A DNA stretch of 64,000 nt from Varanus komodoensis. Taxonomy: Eukaryota; Chordata; Lepidosauria; Squamata; Varanidae. The notes under the pieces were generated by a model. It ran no database searches. It was not told the origin of the DNA and was given only the letters and a program-made list of their open reading frames with translations. Shown here piece after piece: positions 48,362 through 59,000 of the stretch. The position numbers and the translations under genes were made by a program. The DNA lies in contig NW_025336598.1 in the NCBI RefSeq assembly GCF_004798865.1, positions 13,083,601 through 13,147,600 on the forward strand, read 5' to 3'. The stretch's first letter is position 1, and each line of letters begins with the position of its first letter.

Positions 48362-48869
48362 GCCTAAGAGCTGACTGATATAATCTCAGAATGACGTGGT
48401 TTCCATTTTCCCATGAGTCATCTCATACTGTTTTAGAAATAACCAAATCCACTGATCGCGTGGGATAGCTGGATCACATGAAGCACACCAGATTAGCACA
48501 TCTAGCCTGGCCCCTATGCGTACTGCAGGACTGGTTCAGTTACATCTTGTGTGATCCTTCTGTCACATGATCAGTGGTGGATTTTGATGGTACCAGAATG
48601 TCATGGGCAACTGGCAAGTATGCTGCAAGTACAACACATAAATCATCTCTAAATTTAGCATATTCTATCAGTACTGTCTCTGGAATTATCTAATTGTTAC
48701 ATGCACTCAATGTCCAGGACAAGTTAAGCTTGAAAACCCAAAGAAATGCCCGTATATAATGGTAAATCAAATTTCAATTATTCAACTTTCGATTATCTAA
48801 ATATGCTAGTTATTAAAATCCACCCAGTAGTTCCCATGTAGCACTATATAAACAGAAGTTCCATTCACT
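48362..48869. other. Non-coding stretch
   Basis: Nothing recognised. Confidence 0.4.
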
Positions 48870-49984
48870 GAATTCCTAATCATTCCAAAGTATTGAATGT
48901 CCCCCAGGATAGCCAAGGTCATGCTGCAGTAGTACAGATCACAGTTATGGTTCTCTTATTCAGTGTCAAATAAGGGAGAACTGATACATTTAAAAATATG
49001 TATTTCCTTATCTCAAGGAAGAAAAAGTATTTTGTGGTGTGTGCTAATCATTACTAGTCCTGTACTTTTGAGCAGTTTCACATGACAGAAAGAGATCACA
49101 TTAGCACTTTATCAGAATTTGTTAACAACGGCATCCCCAAAAACACAGCTTGTGAGGAGTGTCAAAAGAAGGAAGAAGCTGCCTGGTGACATATCTCTTC
49201 AATATTGTTGATTGTCTAATTAAAATGCAGCAGAGCAGAAAAAAGTGCAGAGATGCTGTGTAGGATGTAATGTAAAGAGCAATCAAAGCCACTCAGTGGT
49301 GCTTAGCAGAGGATTTCATTTATCGGCTTATGAAATGGAAATATCTAATTCTGCAAATTTGAAACAGGTATTGCAGAGTGTAAACACTATTGCCTTGCAA
49401 GGCTCACCTTAATGAAAACTGCCTTTGCCTTCAGGAGGAAATGCACGCATACCTGCTATTAGCCAGCATAATAAGGCAGGCATGTATCATGCATTAAAAG
49501 AAGGGGTCACATCATTAAACGAAGATAAAACAACGCAAAACAGAAACCCTTGTTCCAATTTACTATGGCATTAGGTGGCAGGTGTTGCATTTTGTTTTTT
49601 ATAAATGAAATAAACTTGCACAAAGAGAGAAAAAAGCCCCATGCATTTCCTTTAATAGTGCAGTGCACACCTGCAGCTTGTTAACGTAAGTACCATTATT
49701 AAGGGAAGTGTAAATTTAGAAATGTCTACAGATTTGCAGAACCCTTCTTATTTCCCCCCCTGCAATTTGAACTAAACAGATTTGGAATCGCCTAGCCATT
49801 CTTTTCAAGACAATGAAAACATAATGATCACTGATTCCCTGTGAATCTGCTTTCATAAACTGCTGAGCTGCAAACCAACTTAATGCATTTCATTTCTACT
49901 TAGCCTACAAAGTTTAGAGATTACTGGCACTTAAGACAAAATAACATACTTTCAAGCATTCACAGACACCTTTATATCACTGAC
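48870..49984. other. Repeat-poor block adjoining the exon candidate
   Basis: About 1.1 kb without any repeat I recognise and with sequence of even, AT-rich, non-simple character. It includes homeodomain-like strings (GATTGTCTAATTAAAATGC near 49210; TTATGAAATGGAAATATC near 49330). It lies directly beside the candidate exon, on its intronic 3' side in gene orientation. It may be a conserved flank or simply old unique sequence. Confidence 0.35.
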
Positions 49985-50164
49985 CTGCCAGCTAGATTCC
50001 CGTCGCAGCCCTTTTATCCAGTCTTCCTCCAAGTCCTTATTCTCCCTCGTGCGTGTTTCATCCATAGCAGATGTGGCTTGCACAATCTCGATTGGCCACT
50101 GGCTGTTAGACTCTCTTTGTAAGCCTTTTAACCACCGCAGCAGCAAGTGCAGTTCAGAGGCAGA
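49985..50164 (-). CDS. Candidate internal coding exon of an unidentified host gene
   Basis: This is the best exon candidate in the window. Read on the minus strand it is 180 bp, exactly 60 codons, open throughout in one frame. It is preceded by a pyrimidine-leaning acceptor (TTTTCTTCATGACAG ending at 50165) and followed by a donor (CTGGCAG then GTCAGTGA, intron starting at 49984). Phase is 0 at both ends. The peptide starts SASELHLLLRWLKGLQRE, continues with SNSQWPIEIV and ETRTRENKDLEEDW, and ends IKGLRRESSWQ. It has no Cys, three Trp after the start region, and a repeated pattern W-[LI]-K-G-L-x-R-E at both ends. It is highly charged and mostly helical in character, so a cytoplasmic or nuclear protein is more likely than a secreted one. 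Several CpGs survive at codon positions in an AT-rich area, and the adjoining 1.1 kb is repeat-free. I do not recognise the protein. The alternative is a fortuitous open frame next to cryptic splice-like sequences. Confidence 0.45.
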
Positions 50165-50626
50165 CTGTCATGAAGAAAATGTCATGCCAGAAGATGGGGG
50201 GGGGGTGACATGAAGAGCTTGCTTTGGGGGAGAACCAAATTACAAAAAAGTGCTAGTACATTCTAACATATGCTGACAGGTCCAGGAAGTGCAGAGCTAC
50301 AGCAAGGGAGTTCACGTTAGCTTAGGTAATGGGGGGGAAAAAAGCTTTCCTGGCAAAGTAAAAGAGCTCTAATTAGATGTAAAAAAGGGAGAGTGTGATG
50401 CTAAAATATGGTCAATACACTTTCCCTGTCCCAAATTCTTCGTATGGTACTAAAATTGGATTTAAAAAGGCAGGGGAGGTTTTATTTTTTACATAAATAG
50501 TATAGATTCTATAATATATATACAGAATCTGCTTACAGGATGCTTATTTTGACACATAGGTCTTAAAAGAGATATTTAATCTATTACTCAGAATTTAAGA
50601 AAAAATATATTTAACAATTTCAAGAG
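50165..50626. other. Presumed intron flank, nothing recognised
   Basis: If the exon call is right, this is the upstream intron. It contains a G10 run at about 50197-50206 and no known repeat. Confidence 0.4.
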
Positions 50627-50800
50627 GGCTAGTCATGTTAGTCTGTTGCAGCAAAAACAAGAGCTAGTCTTGTGGCACCTTACAGATGAACAAATTTATT
50701 TTGGTATCAGCTTTCATGGACACTGTCCACTTCATCAGATGCAAGCAGACAATGTCCATGAAAGCCTAAGCCAGAATCGATGTGTTAGTCTTTAAGGGTC
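50627..50800. mobile_element. Palindromic foldback element
   Basis: The left arm reads CATGTTAGTCTGTTGCAGCA, then GTCTTGTGGCACCTTACAGA and CTTTCATGGACACTGTCCAC with TTCATCAGATGCA. The right arm reads ACAATGTCCATGAAAGCC and ends GTGTTAGTCTTTAAGG. The arms are inverted relative to each other (CTTTCATGGACA against TGTCCATGAAAG). This phrase set belongs to a well-known foldback repeat of turtles and squamates, probably a DNA element. The superfamily is not certain to me. Confidence 0.7.
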
Positions 50801-51539
50801 TGTTTTATACCTATATATAAAAAGTTGGTTCCCATCATTCTGCCACACTCTAAGGATGCACATTTAGGCAGAAAAAGTCTAACTGGAGAATGCTGAGAAT
50901 TGTCAGATATTTTTGCTATCTAAGCCTGCATAGGATTGTGCCCTAAAGCAAATGAGAAACAGGATCCAGAGTGGGGCTATTTGGATGGGAGCAGACTAGA
51001 TTCTTGGTGACTGGCATCCTAGTCTCTCTTCTGTCCCAGTCATTTTCCTGGAGCACAACTCTAAAGATTTTTCTCAGAGAATGGTGCCTACTCACTTATG
51101 TGAGAGAAATGGAAAGCAGAGCCCCTGAGGACACGGCTGCCATTAGGACAAAAGCTGCCCTGCACAGACACATAATATAGACATTATTGAAAACATTTTG
51201 ATAATAACTTTTAAAATTTAGATTTGATTTTCCTAATCAAAACTTCACTTATAGGTGCTCTGCTTTAAGTGTAATACAAGCACACTTGCTGAAGTCTGCA
51301 CTACATTTCTTATGGTTCTGCCCGTGTCCCTCTTCCAAGTACACTGGGCATAAAGTTAAGCACTTCTGAATCTCAAAGACTGAAACACATTCTTACCAGT
51401 AGGGGTTAGACATGCTTAACTTTCGCTGGATTGGTTTTCAACTTGGTTGAAAGCAGTTAAAGCCTGTCTTCCCAGGTAAAATAAACTGGGGGTACAAATA
51501 GGACACAATATTTCAATAGTTCTACTTTGTCAACAAAAC
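50801..51539. other. Non-coding stretch
   Basis: Near 50915-50945 CTGCATAGGATTGTGCCCTA and near 51345-51440 further pieces resemble the recurrent squamate motif. Nothing else is seen. Confidence 0.4.
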
Positions 51540-51750
51540 AGCACAAACATTTAGAAACACAGGATCATGAGAAGATACCTTCTCTTGAGCCAGACCTTGG
51601 CCCATCTAGCCCAGGACTGCTGAATCTCATGGGAAAAGGTTCTCGAAGGTTTCTGGAGAGGGAAGTTTTTCCAGCCCTAACTGAAGATCAAACTGTAAGC
51701 CTTTTGCATGCAAAGCCCATGCCCTGCGACTGTGAAATGGCCTGCCTCAT
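51540..51750 (-). mobile_element. tRNA-Ala-like SINE
   Basis: On the minus strand the head reads CAGTCGCAGGGCATGGGCTT, TGCATGCAAAAGGCTTACAG, TTTGATCTTCAG. This parallels a tRNA-Ala(TGC)-type gene, with an A-box region, the GCTTTGCATGC anticodon-loop segment and a B-box-like GTTTGATCTTC. The body continues to 51540 with the reverse of GGATCATGAGAAGATACCTT, CCTTGGCCCATCTAGC and AGGTTTCTGGAGAGGGAAG, which matches the common squamate repeat usually starting AGGAAGCTGCCTTATACTGA in the other orientation. The B box has lost its GGTTCGA consensus, so the copy is probably silent. Confidence 0.7.
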
Positions 51751-53734
51751 TTACTTTCCATATGATGGAGAAGCATTATCATATCGACTAACTAATATTC
51801 CTTGCTTGCAGAAAGTTTTGGGATCCTACTCTTCAAGCAAGTGATCTTGCATATGTATATAGAGCCAAACAGAAATTCTTGTTTTTGCGAGTGCTCCCTT
51901 AAGTTCTAAATGCTGAAGTGCAAAAGACACTTTCTGGATAGTGAAGGCTCTATTTAGTGCCCAAACAGATATATTTCATTTGGTAGCAATGAATTAGTAT
52001 GCACGCTTGTTCAGGAAATACATTAATTAGAAAGCTGACAACTCAATTTTAATCCATTTTTAAATTGGCCCCTTTTCTTAGTGATTTAAAACAATGATTT
52101 AAATTGCCTTGATTTAAATCAATCATCCCTGATGCAGACCGCAAAGAAGTGTACTGCATACCATGGGCTTTGGCAATATACATAACCTTCCTTTCTATAT
52201 AGCCTACCCATCATTAAGAAAAAAATATTTTGATAGTAAATAATTACACCATCGCATTGACAAGAATAGGCTCATTAAAATGTAGGTAAGTGAACTGCTG
52301 CAAATTCCACCTTTAGGAAAGGGCAGATTTACACAGCATGTACATCAATCGTGTCTATGCCAGTGGTGAACCCTATAAAGACTGAAGATGGATGGTGAGT
52401 TGCACCACTGCACTATTAGTCATGAAACTGCTATTTCAGATTTTACTGATGGGGACAAGGTCCTGAGCACGGTTCAAAGGCCTTCTCTTGATAATATTGG
52501 AAAGAAATAAAGCGTCTTAACCGCATTCATTGTTTTTATAACTTATAGCACTGGTGATTATTACAAGGGATTTATGCATAAGCTAGTTATTTGTAATAAT
52601 CACTTAGCCTGTGAAAACAGTGGGCAGAGACATCAGGGTTTCTGAGGAAGGGGAGAGTTTTGGTCCTCTAGATGTTTGACTGCAACTCTTTCTCCATTGG
52701 CTATGCATGCTTGGGATGATGGGAATCACGGTCTACCAAGAATTCAAAGTCCACATGTTTCTCACTCCTACCCTAAATGATACTCCTACAGATAACTGTA
52801 TACCTTAGCATGCGCCCACCACGTGTCTGTATGTAGTTGCAGCACATCTGTCCCCTTCACACTTTAAAGTTCACTTGGCGGATATTTTAGATACATAGAA
52901 AACATAGATCATGTTCAGATAAACTGTGAATTTGAGTTATGTTTTCTTGTTTGTCCTTGTTGGAGAAGACTGCCTGCTGGTAGGAATGACCAAAACCATT
53001 TACCACCTGAAGCAGAGACAGAGCTTCCTGCCAACTGCTTTCTGTGCTGCTGGCAGCTGCTACTTACTCTGAGCATCACATAGAAGATGTCCAAAGCCCC
53101 ACAAGACTTTACTAAGCTTGTGAAGTGTTTCAAGATGTCTTTGTACGGTTTTGCAATATCCTATGATACTGGATTGGGCATGATTTGGGAAGACTCTACC
53201 TACCACCTTGACACAAGTAGCCCAGTCTTGGTCAGTGGGTAGCTATTGCCAAGTGTGATGCTCTAGGTTTTGGCTCACCTTGCCAAGTACTGGTGGCCAT
53301 GGGATGGCTGCTGTAAGTCAATAAAATAGAAAGGACCTGTGGTATCTCATGGACTGGCAGACATGTTGCCATGGAGCACTGGCTGAGCAGCAGGAGAAAG
53401 ACAGGGATGTCTTAATTCTAGTGTTACTCTCAATCACTGCCTGGCAGAAGTGGCTCATGATCAGGCTGGCCCTGTCCATTGGAAAGGGTTAGGGTGAATT
53501 TTTTTTTCTATGTTGAAAATTTTTATTTAAATAAAAACATACCACAAAAGTTACAAAACTTGCAACATTACAAAATTAGAGTTAGGGTTAGGGTTGAGGT
53601 TGAGCAACTTCAATATAATTGGTCTCTTCCTGGAGTTGATTATTTCAGTAAATTAACATAGGCACAGGCGGGGAGATTCGGTGTTGAATGCCCCACTACA
53701 CACACAATTTTCATGAAGATACGGTATATATGTA
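51751..53734. other. Non-coding stretch with telomere-like piece
   Basis: At 52655-52770 CTCTAGATGTTTGACTGCAA ... GGATGATGGGAATCACG resembles a degraded palindromic hAT copy. 53486-53595 holds telomere-like units flanking a short poly(T)-bounded segment (own entry). Otherwise nothing is recognised. Confidence 0.45.
53486..53595. repeat. Telomere-like TTAGGG units flanking a small poly(A)-tailed insertion
   Basis: GGGTTAGGG (53486-53494) is followed by a run of nine T bases at 53499-53507, about 75 bp of AT-rich sequence, then GTTAGGGTTAGGGTT at 53581-53595. On the minus strand the middle part ends in TTTAAATAAAAATTTTCAAC and nine A bases, so it looks like a retroposed 3' end with an AATAAA-type signal. 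The two telomere-like pieces may be its target duplication (GGGTTAGGGT-GAA against GGGTTAGGGTTGAG). Confidence 0.55.
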
Positions 53735-54314
53735 TCCAAAGCATTTATAACTTACTTTCTTGCCCACTGGAAGCCTCAAAGCAATAAACAAAGTGGTACA
53801 ATAATAATGAAATAAAACTAAAACAAAAAAAGTCAGAACAGGCCAAAACAATATTTAAATCCAGCAATGGCTTGAAAATAGTACAGCTTTGCTTCATGCC
53901 TCAGGAAGAATGGAGCTAAACTGACCTCACTTGGAATGGTGTCAAGAATGCTGCTCCAGAAACCCTGTCTTGCTGACCGTCAGTACATCACACTAGTATA
54001 AGGGAGACCTAAGTATGGATCACAATGGCTGGCTCCTCCTTTCCTAAAAAAGGGACTTAGCCGATACATCAGCCAAAGCAGGGCAAAGGCAGTTCTGGAC
54101 AGAACAGCCAGCTGATCCCCCAGAAGCAATGCTAGATCGCAAGCTTGCCTTGTCTACTGATTAACACAGCATCCATCTTGTCTGCACTGAGCTTCTATAT
54201 GTAATAGCTTGTTAGCCCACCTCAAATCCCTCACTGCATCCAGACAACAGCTCAGAACTTGTGCAGTCTCTCTGGCATCAGTTAAAATTGAAAGTAGAGC
54301 CATGCACCATCAGC

Positions 54315-54352
<38 letters not shown>

Positions 54353-54375
54353 ATTAAAAACATAGGGAGAAGAGA
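53735..54375 (-). mobile_element. L2-like LINE with internal deletion
   Basis: Two blocks of one reverse-oriented L2-type copy. 53735-54000 matches the 3' end (CATTTATAACTTACTTTCTT, GCCCACTGGAAGCCTCAAAG in reverse sense; CTTGGAATGGTGTCAAGAAT and CAGAAACCCTGTCTTGCTGA). 54060-54375 matches the reverse transcriptase palm region (CTGCACTGAGCTTCTATATG, TCAAATCCCTCACTGCATCC; then a stretch that in RNA sense should encode YADD-x-x-LY). The region between the palm and the 3' end is largely missing, so there is an internal deletion of several hundred bases. The catalytic box has been replaced or overrun by a trinucleotide microsatellite (next entry). The copy is inactive. Confidence 0.7.
54315..54352. 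repeat. (ATG)n microsatellite inside the L2 copy
   Basis: About twelve to thirteen ATG/GAT units are directly visible. On the plus strand one frame gives a run of aspartates, but this lies inside an antisense LINE and is not a protein. It begins at CAGCATGATG, where the L2 reverse transcriptase box would read CATCAGCATA in this orientation. Confidence 0.95.
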
Positions 54376-54964
54376 TGATACCAGGTTTGATGGGCTTTGG
54401 GCTGGCTGATTTCCTCTCCATTGCTGGCCTCCAGAGAGCTCCCTCCCTTTTTTCTGTTCCTTTGTTGCTTGGCTTGGCTGAGCTCCAATCCCTCTCTCTG
54501 CGAGCCCTTCTTATTTTTACGACCAGGAAGTGGGAGCAGCTGCAGCAGCTCCATCTTCACCAACTTGGAAGCTGCAGCCTGTCTCCCATCATACTGGGGC
54601 AGAGTGTTTTCCTTAACTTTTCAGTAGCAGCACACTAAACCAATCAAGTGCTGTCTTTGGAAACACATCCAATGAAGTCACAGGAGTGGTAAAGGAAAGT
54701 CTTTATGCTGCTCTTGTAGCCATATTGGCCACACCCCCACCAAAGGCATTATCTGATTGGTTCAGTTTGCTGCTATGCAGAGTTGAAAGGAGACAATATT
54801 CTTTTCATTTCAAATGAAATGCAAGAAGTCTGTAGCCTTGACCAGCCAGCTACCTCATGACTTCCTTCTACCTGTGACTCAACTAGGAAGAAGCACTGCT
54901 GGGGTCATTATGGCATTTCTCCAGAGCAGGACCCTGCATCCATGGACTAGCTCTGGCAGGAAAT
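54376..54964. other. Non-coding stretch
   Basis: No gene or known repeat is recognised. The 69-87 codon frames overlap on both strands. Confidence 0.45.
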
Positions 54965-54972
54965 CCCTAAGC

Positions 54973-55380
54973 CAGTGATGGGGAACTTATGGCACACGTG
55001 CCCGAGGGGGCACGCAGAGCCCTCTCTGTTGGCACACAATCACCCCAGCAGCCATGTACATATTCGGAAAGATCAAGGGCGCCAGGCAAGGCCGTCACTC
55101 ATTAGTCGCGACTTGCAAAGCTTTTGCATGGCCAGTCAGTGAGCTCCCAGGGATTTGCTTGGACTTTAGCAGAAGGTAGGAAAGGTAGGAAATGCACTCA
55201 GGTAGGAAATACACGCAGATGCCTTTTTCAGGGCCGACCAAAAGCTGGTGGTCAGTGGAACATTGCCCCCTTGTGCTGGTGGTCATTGCAGTTTTATTGC
55301 AGTGTTGGCACTTTGCGATAAATAAGTGGGTTCTGAGTTGCAGTTTGGGCACTCGGTCTCTAAATGGTTCACCATCACTG
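54973..55380. mobile_element. hAT-type MITE, 408 bp, intact ends
   Basis: A complete non-autonomous hAT element. The left end CAGTGATGGGGAACTTATGG and the right end, inverted, CAGTGATGGTGAACCATTTA share terminal inverted repeats of about 14 bp with one mismatch. It is flanked by identical 8-bp target duplications CCCTAAGC at 54965-54972 and 55381-55388. The interior has a short direct repeat of GGTAGGAAA near 55177-55210 and no transposase. hAT elements duplicate 8 bp on insertion, so ends and duplications agree. The perfect duplication suggests a younger insertion than the decayed hAT-like palindromes elsewhere in the window. Confidence 0.93.
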
Positions 55381-55388
55381 CCCTAAGC

Positions 55389-55953
55389 TAATAGCCACAA
55401 GCTTGAGCATCACCTTCTGGGAGTATTCAGCTAAATGGAACCAGGAACATCATAAAACATTGCTCACAAGTCTAATATCAGCCAGTCATCCCACAAGGTT
55501 ACCAAGATCAATGGTACTGAGTGTTGCTGAGATTAGAATGATCAAATATGAAACTAAAAGCATCTATAATTTCTGCTTTTCTGAACTTTGTTTCTGCAGA
55601 ACACCACACATGTATTGCAGCCAGTCATGACTTAAAAATAAAGGTTACTGAAATAGCAAATAGAAAGCAAAATTTCTCCAGAACATTGACTGACTTTAGC
55701 TCTCATGTTGCATAATAAGAGCAATAATGAACATGACAGTCTGATATATGTATGGGGTACTCTATTTTTAGTTCAAGATATCAAGCAGTAAACCAATATG
55801 AACTCAGGAAGAATCCATACTGGTTTTAGAGACACAATCATAGCAAACAAGCAAAAAAATGAGATTACAATACTTATTTTCCAGATCTACTATCATGGTA
55901 TTAATATTTTCAAAATTGAGTGTATTTCTCATGGAAAACTTCCCTAAGGACGT
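55389..55953. other. Non-coding stretch
   Basis: Nothing recognised. Confidence 0.4.
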
Positions 55954-55961
55954 TATTAGAG

Positions 55962-56076
55962 CAGCCTTCCCCAAGCTGGTGCCCTCCAGAGATTCGGGAT
56001 TTCAACTTCCATCAACACCAGCCAGCTGGGATCAGTAGTTGAAAACATCTGGAGGGCAGCAGGTTTGAATTGGCTG
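55962..56076. mobile_element. Palindromic hAT-type MITE
   Basis: The left arm CAGCCTTCCCCAAGCTGGTG, CCCTCCAGAG and CAACTTCCATCAACACCAGC faces the right arm AACATCTGGAGGGCAGCAGG and TTTGAATTGGCTG. The 8-bp flanks TATTAGAG (55954-55961) and TATCATAG (56077-56084) agree at 6 of 8 positions, consistent with an old target duplication. Same family as 48250-48361. Confidence 0.8.
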
Positions 56077-56084
56077 TATCATAG

Positions 56085-59000
56085 GGTGAGCTATAAATAC
56101 AGATAATAAAAATAACATCAAAAAAGAAAAGTGCCCATTTCCCCAATGCTCCCTGAGCAGCATAAGAAGGCCATCAATTATCTAGGAACTGAAGTACAGG
56201 GTTGGCCTTATGTTAATCAAGCCAACAACAAAAGAACATTTTGTACAGAACTGAAGCCAAATTGCTTTAAAAATGCTTAAATCTCTTTCACTGAAATCAA
56301 TGGCACCTTGATAAATGTTTACTCATAAGAAAGTCCAGCTATTGTTAATAAGACTTAGTTCCAGTGAGGTTCATAGCTTAGGACTTTGAAGCATGTTTAA
56401 TTTTGGTTAGATTGTGCCAACATATTAACTCCCTGACCTCCTTTTCAGGAATTATTCTTCCACATGAAGGGCTGACATGCAGAGGGAGACCAAGCATTTC
56501 AAACCTACCTACAAATGTCTGAAGAGGCGGGGGACTGATCTGAAGCCCTTCACAAGTAGGGTACCTAACACTTCTCCTGCATGGACAGGACTATGTAAGT
56601 ACAGACAATTTCCCCTTCAAACCTTCAGCTAATGCAAAGGCCGAGGACTGGCAGACTAGCATTTCGTTGGGGTGGAGTGATTCTGCTGCTTCTTATTCTC
56701 ATTTTACATGACATCAATATACTGTTGCCCGTCGTTGCCCTATAGGGCAAATGGCTGTATGCTGCCTACTTGAGAACTTGTGATTTTTCTGAAATGATTT
56801 CCTAAACTTGGAAAATGAACATCAGTGACTTCTTATCTTTAAAACGGAAGTAAGCATTATAGCTCCTGATTTCTTTTCCAGCACAGTTTTTAATTCAACT
56901 CAAGAGTAAATCTCCTTTTTACAGAATCATTCTTTCAAAGGGCTGCTGCAGTGCTTACCATAGCACTAGACAGAAAGGTCTCTCCTTGTTCCCCAGGCCC
57001 TATTTGCTTCATCCTTTCTTATACCACCAAGAGTCTCCAGAAAATTTAGCTTTCCCCAGTCATAGTGTTAGCATGGATGTTGGGGCCTTGGGAAAATTAC
57101 ATTTCCCAGGGCTCCTGGCACCTAGAACACTAGCACGCAGAGAAGGATAGAAGAGAAAGATACCACCTAACCTTCCTGCCTTGGGTTTTGGCTGTAGTAG
57201 CCATGACAGAGGAGTAAATGATTGTACACTGCAACCACCTATGTAATGGGAGGGTGGATGGAGGAAGGATTGCAGCTGAGACCAGAATGTAATCTTGGGT
57301 GGTGTTAGAAGAAAACCTGTTACAAGGAGAACAGGAAAGCTTGTGTTCCAGTCTGCATGTCCAATCTGGAAGTTTTGGACAGGGTAAACTTGACCCACCC
57401 AGAACATACTGAAACAAATGTACAGTCCTGCAAACCCCCATGCCTGGTTGGAGTTTTGGAAGAAAGAGTTACAGTGGAGCACATGATAGAAAGTAAGAGT
57501 CAATGGTGAAGTCCAAGCATATGTTGTTTGGTTTTGGAGAAATGAAATGTTCTAAAGGCTAGCACTCAGACGTTAATTATTTACCAGCTCGCCCATGCTC
57601 AACAGACAAAGCTGTGAAAAGCCAGGGCAGCCCCCACATTAGCCTGGATGAGCCACCACTTCAGATGGTAGAACAGCAGCAGACTCCTGGCCATTTCCCT
57701 TTAGTGTCTGTTGGCAGACAGAGGTCTATGTGCCACATAGGATGTCTTGCACCCCTCAAGCTCACCTACCGCTCTCTCCTGTGCTATGTGGTCGAGAAAA
57801 TAAGGTTCAACTGGGCCAGCCCTGAGAAAAGCCCTCTGTCTTAAGTAATATTGACAAGAAAACAGATCTGACAGTGGCTGTCCCTCAAACATTCAATTGC
57901 TGAGGGAACTTGTGCACATGGAACACTGAATAACACAACTTCCATAGTTGAACATAAGCATCATGTATAGCATCTTCTAATTGAAAAGGTTTGTCAAATT
58001 TTGAAGACTTGGGCTGAAAACCAACCCCACATGAGTGGACATCCATTTGTGCAATAGGGCTTTCCCTAGCTGCTGTCGATCCTGCAGCTCCCATAACCCC
58101 AAATCTGCTCTGTAGCTCCCCAAACTGCCCAGAACAGATTCTGAGGTTGAGTAGGGAGCTGCAGAAAGGAGAAGGAATCACACCTCTCTCTTTTGCTTAC
58201 AGACACTGCTTCATCATCAAAAGGAGTTCACTGGATGCCACCTTTAGACTATATTTTGGCAAGGTCTGACAGAGGGGGAATGGAAGGAATGCCTGTCAGC
58301 AGGGCACAACAGGAGGGTTAGGAACACTAAAAAGAAAATGAATGTGTGCAGGGCACAAAACCTTGTATCAATGACTGTAAGAAGCCCTGCCCAATCAATA
58401 TCTCTTCTGAATATTTAGCAACTTCTTGCTACAGACCAGGTATTTCAGACTTCAAAAACCCAAAATTCTCAGGTTTTAAAATTCTATGCAAAAGTATGCA
58501 TACATTTGGTCTAAGACAAGCTTAGCAGTGAAACATGTTCGATACACCATGTATCCTATCCAAGGGACAGAAAGCCCATAGCACAATCCGTGTCAGTGTC
58601 TTGTTAACATCTAAGTTAATTCCACCCTCTTGGGCCTCCTGGGAACAAAGAAGGGCAACTTATGCCAGAATGTGCAGCGGTAAGCCTGAAAGCTCTCTGG
58701 GAGGCTGAGTAGATGAGGGCAAAAGGTACTGCCTCATCCCCATCCATTTCTACTGCCACCTTCACAATGGCAATGCTCCTCTTGGCATCTGGCAGCACTG
58801 CTGTTTTGCCCAGAAGACCCCTCCAAAGAGCACTGTGTGATGACACAGCACGGCTGCCAAGCAGAACAATAATGGTGGAACATTTGGCTAGCTTCCCTCC
58901 AGAAAGTTGCCAACATACTCCCACATTTCATTGCCTGTTAATACATCAAGCAACTCAGTCTTCTGCGGCTCAAAAAGCTGTTCACCGTTCCTTTTGCCAT

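Noticed and set aside
54209-54409. Frame with a poly-aspartate run
   Set aside because: It is the translation of the ATG/GAT microsatellite inside an antisense L2 copy, not a protein.
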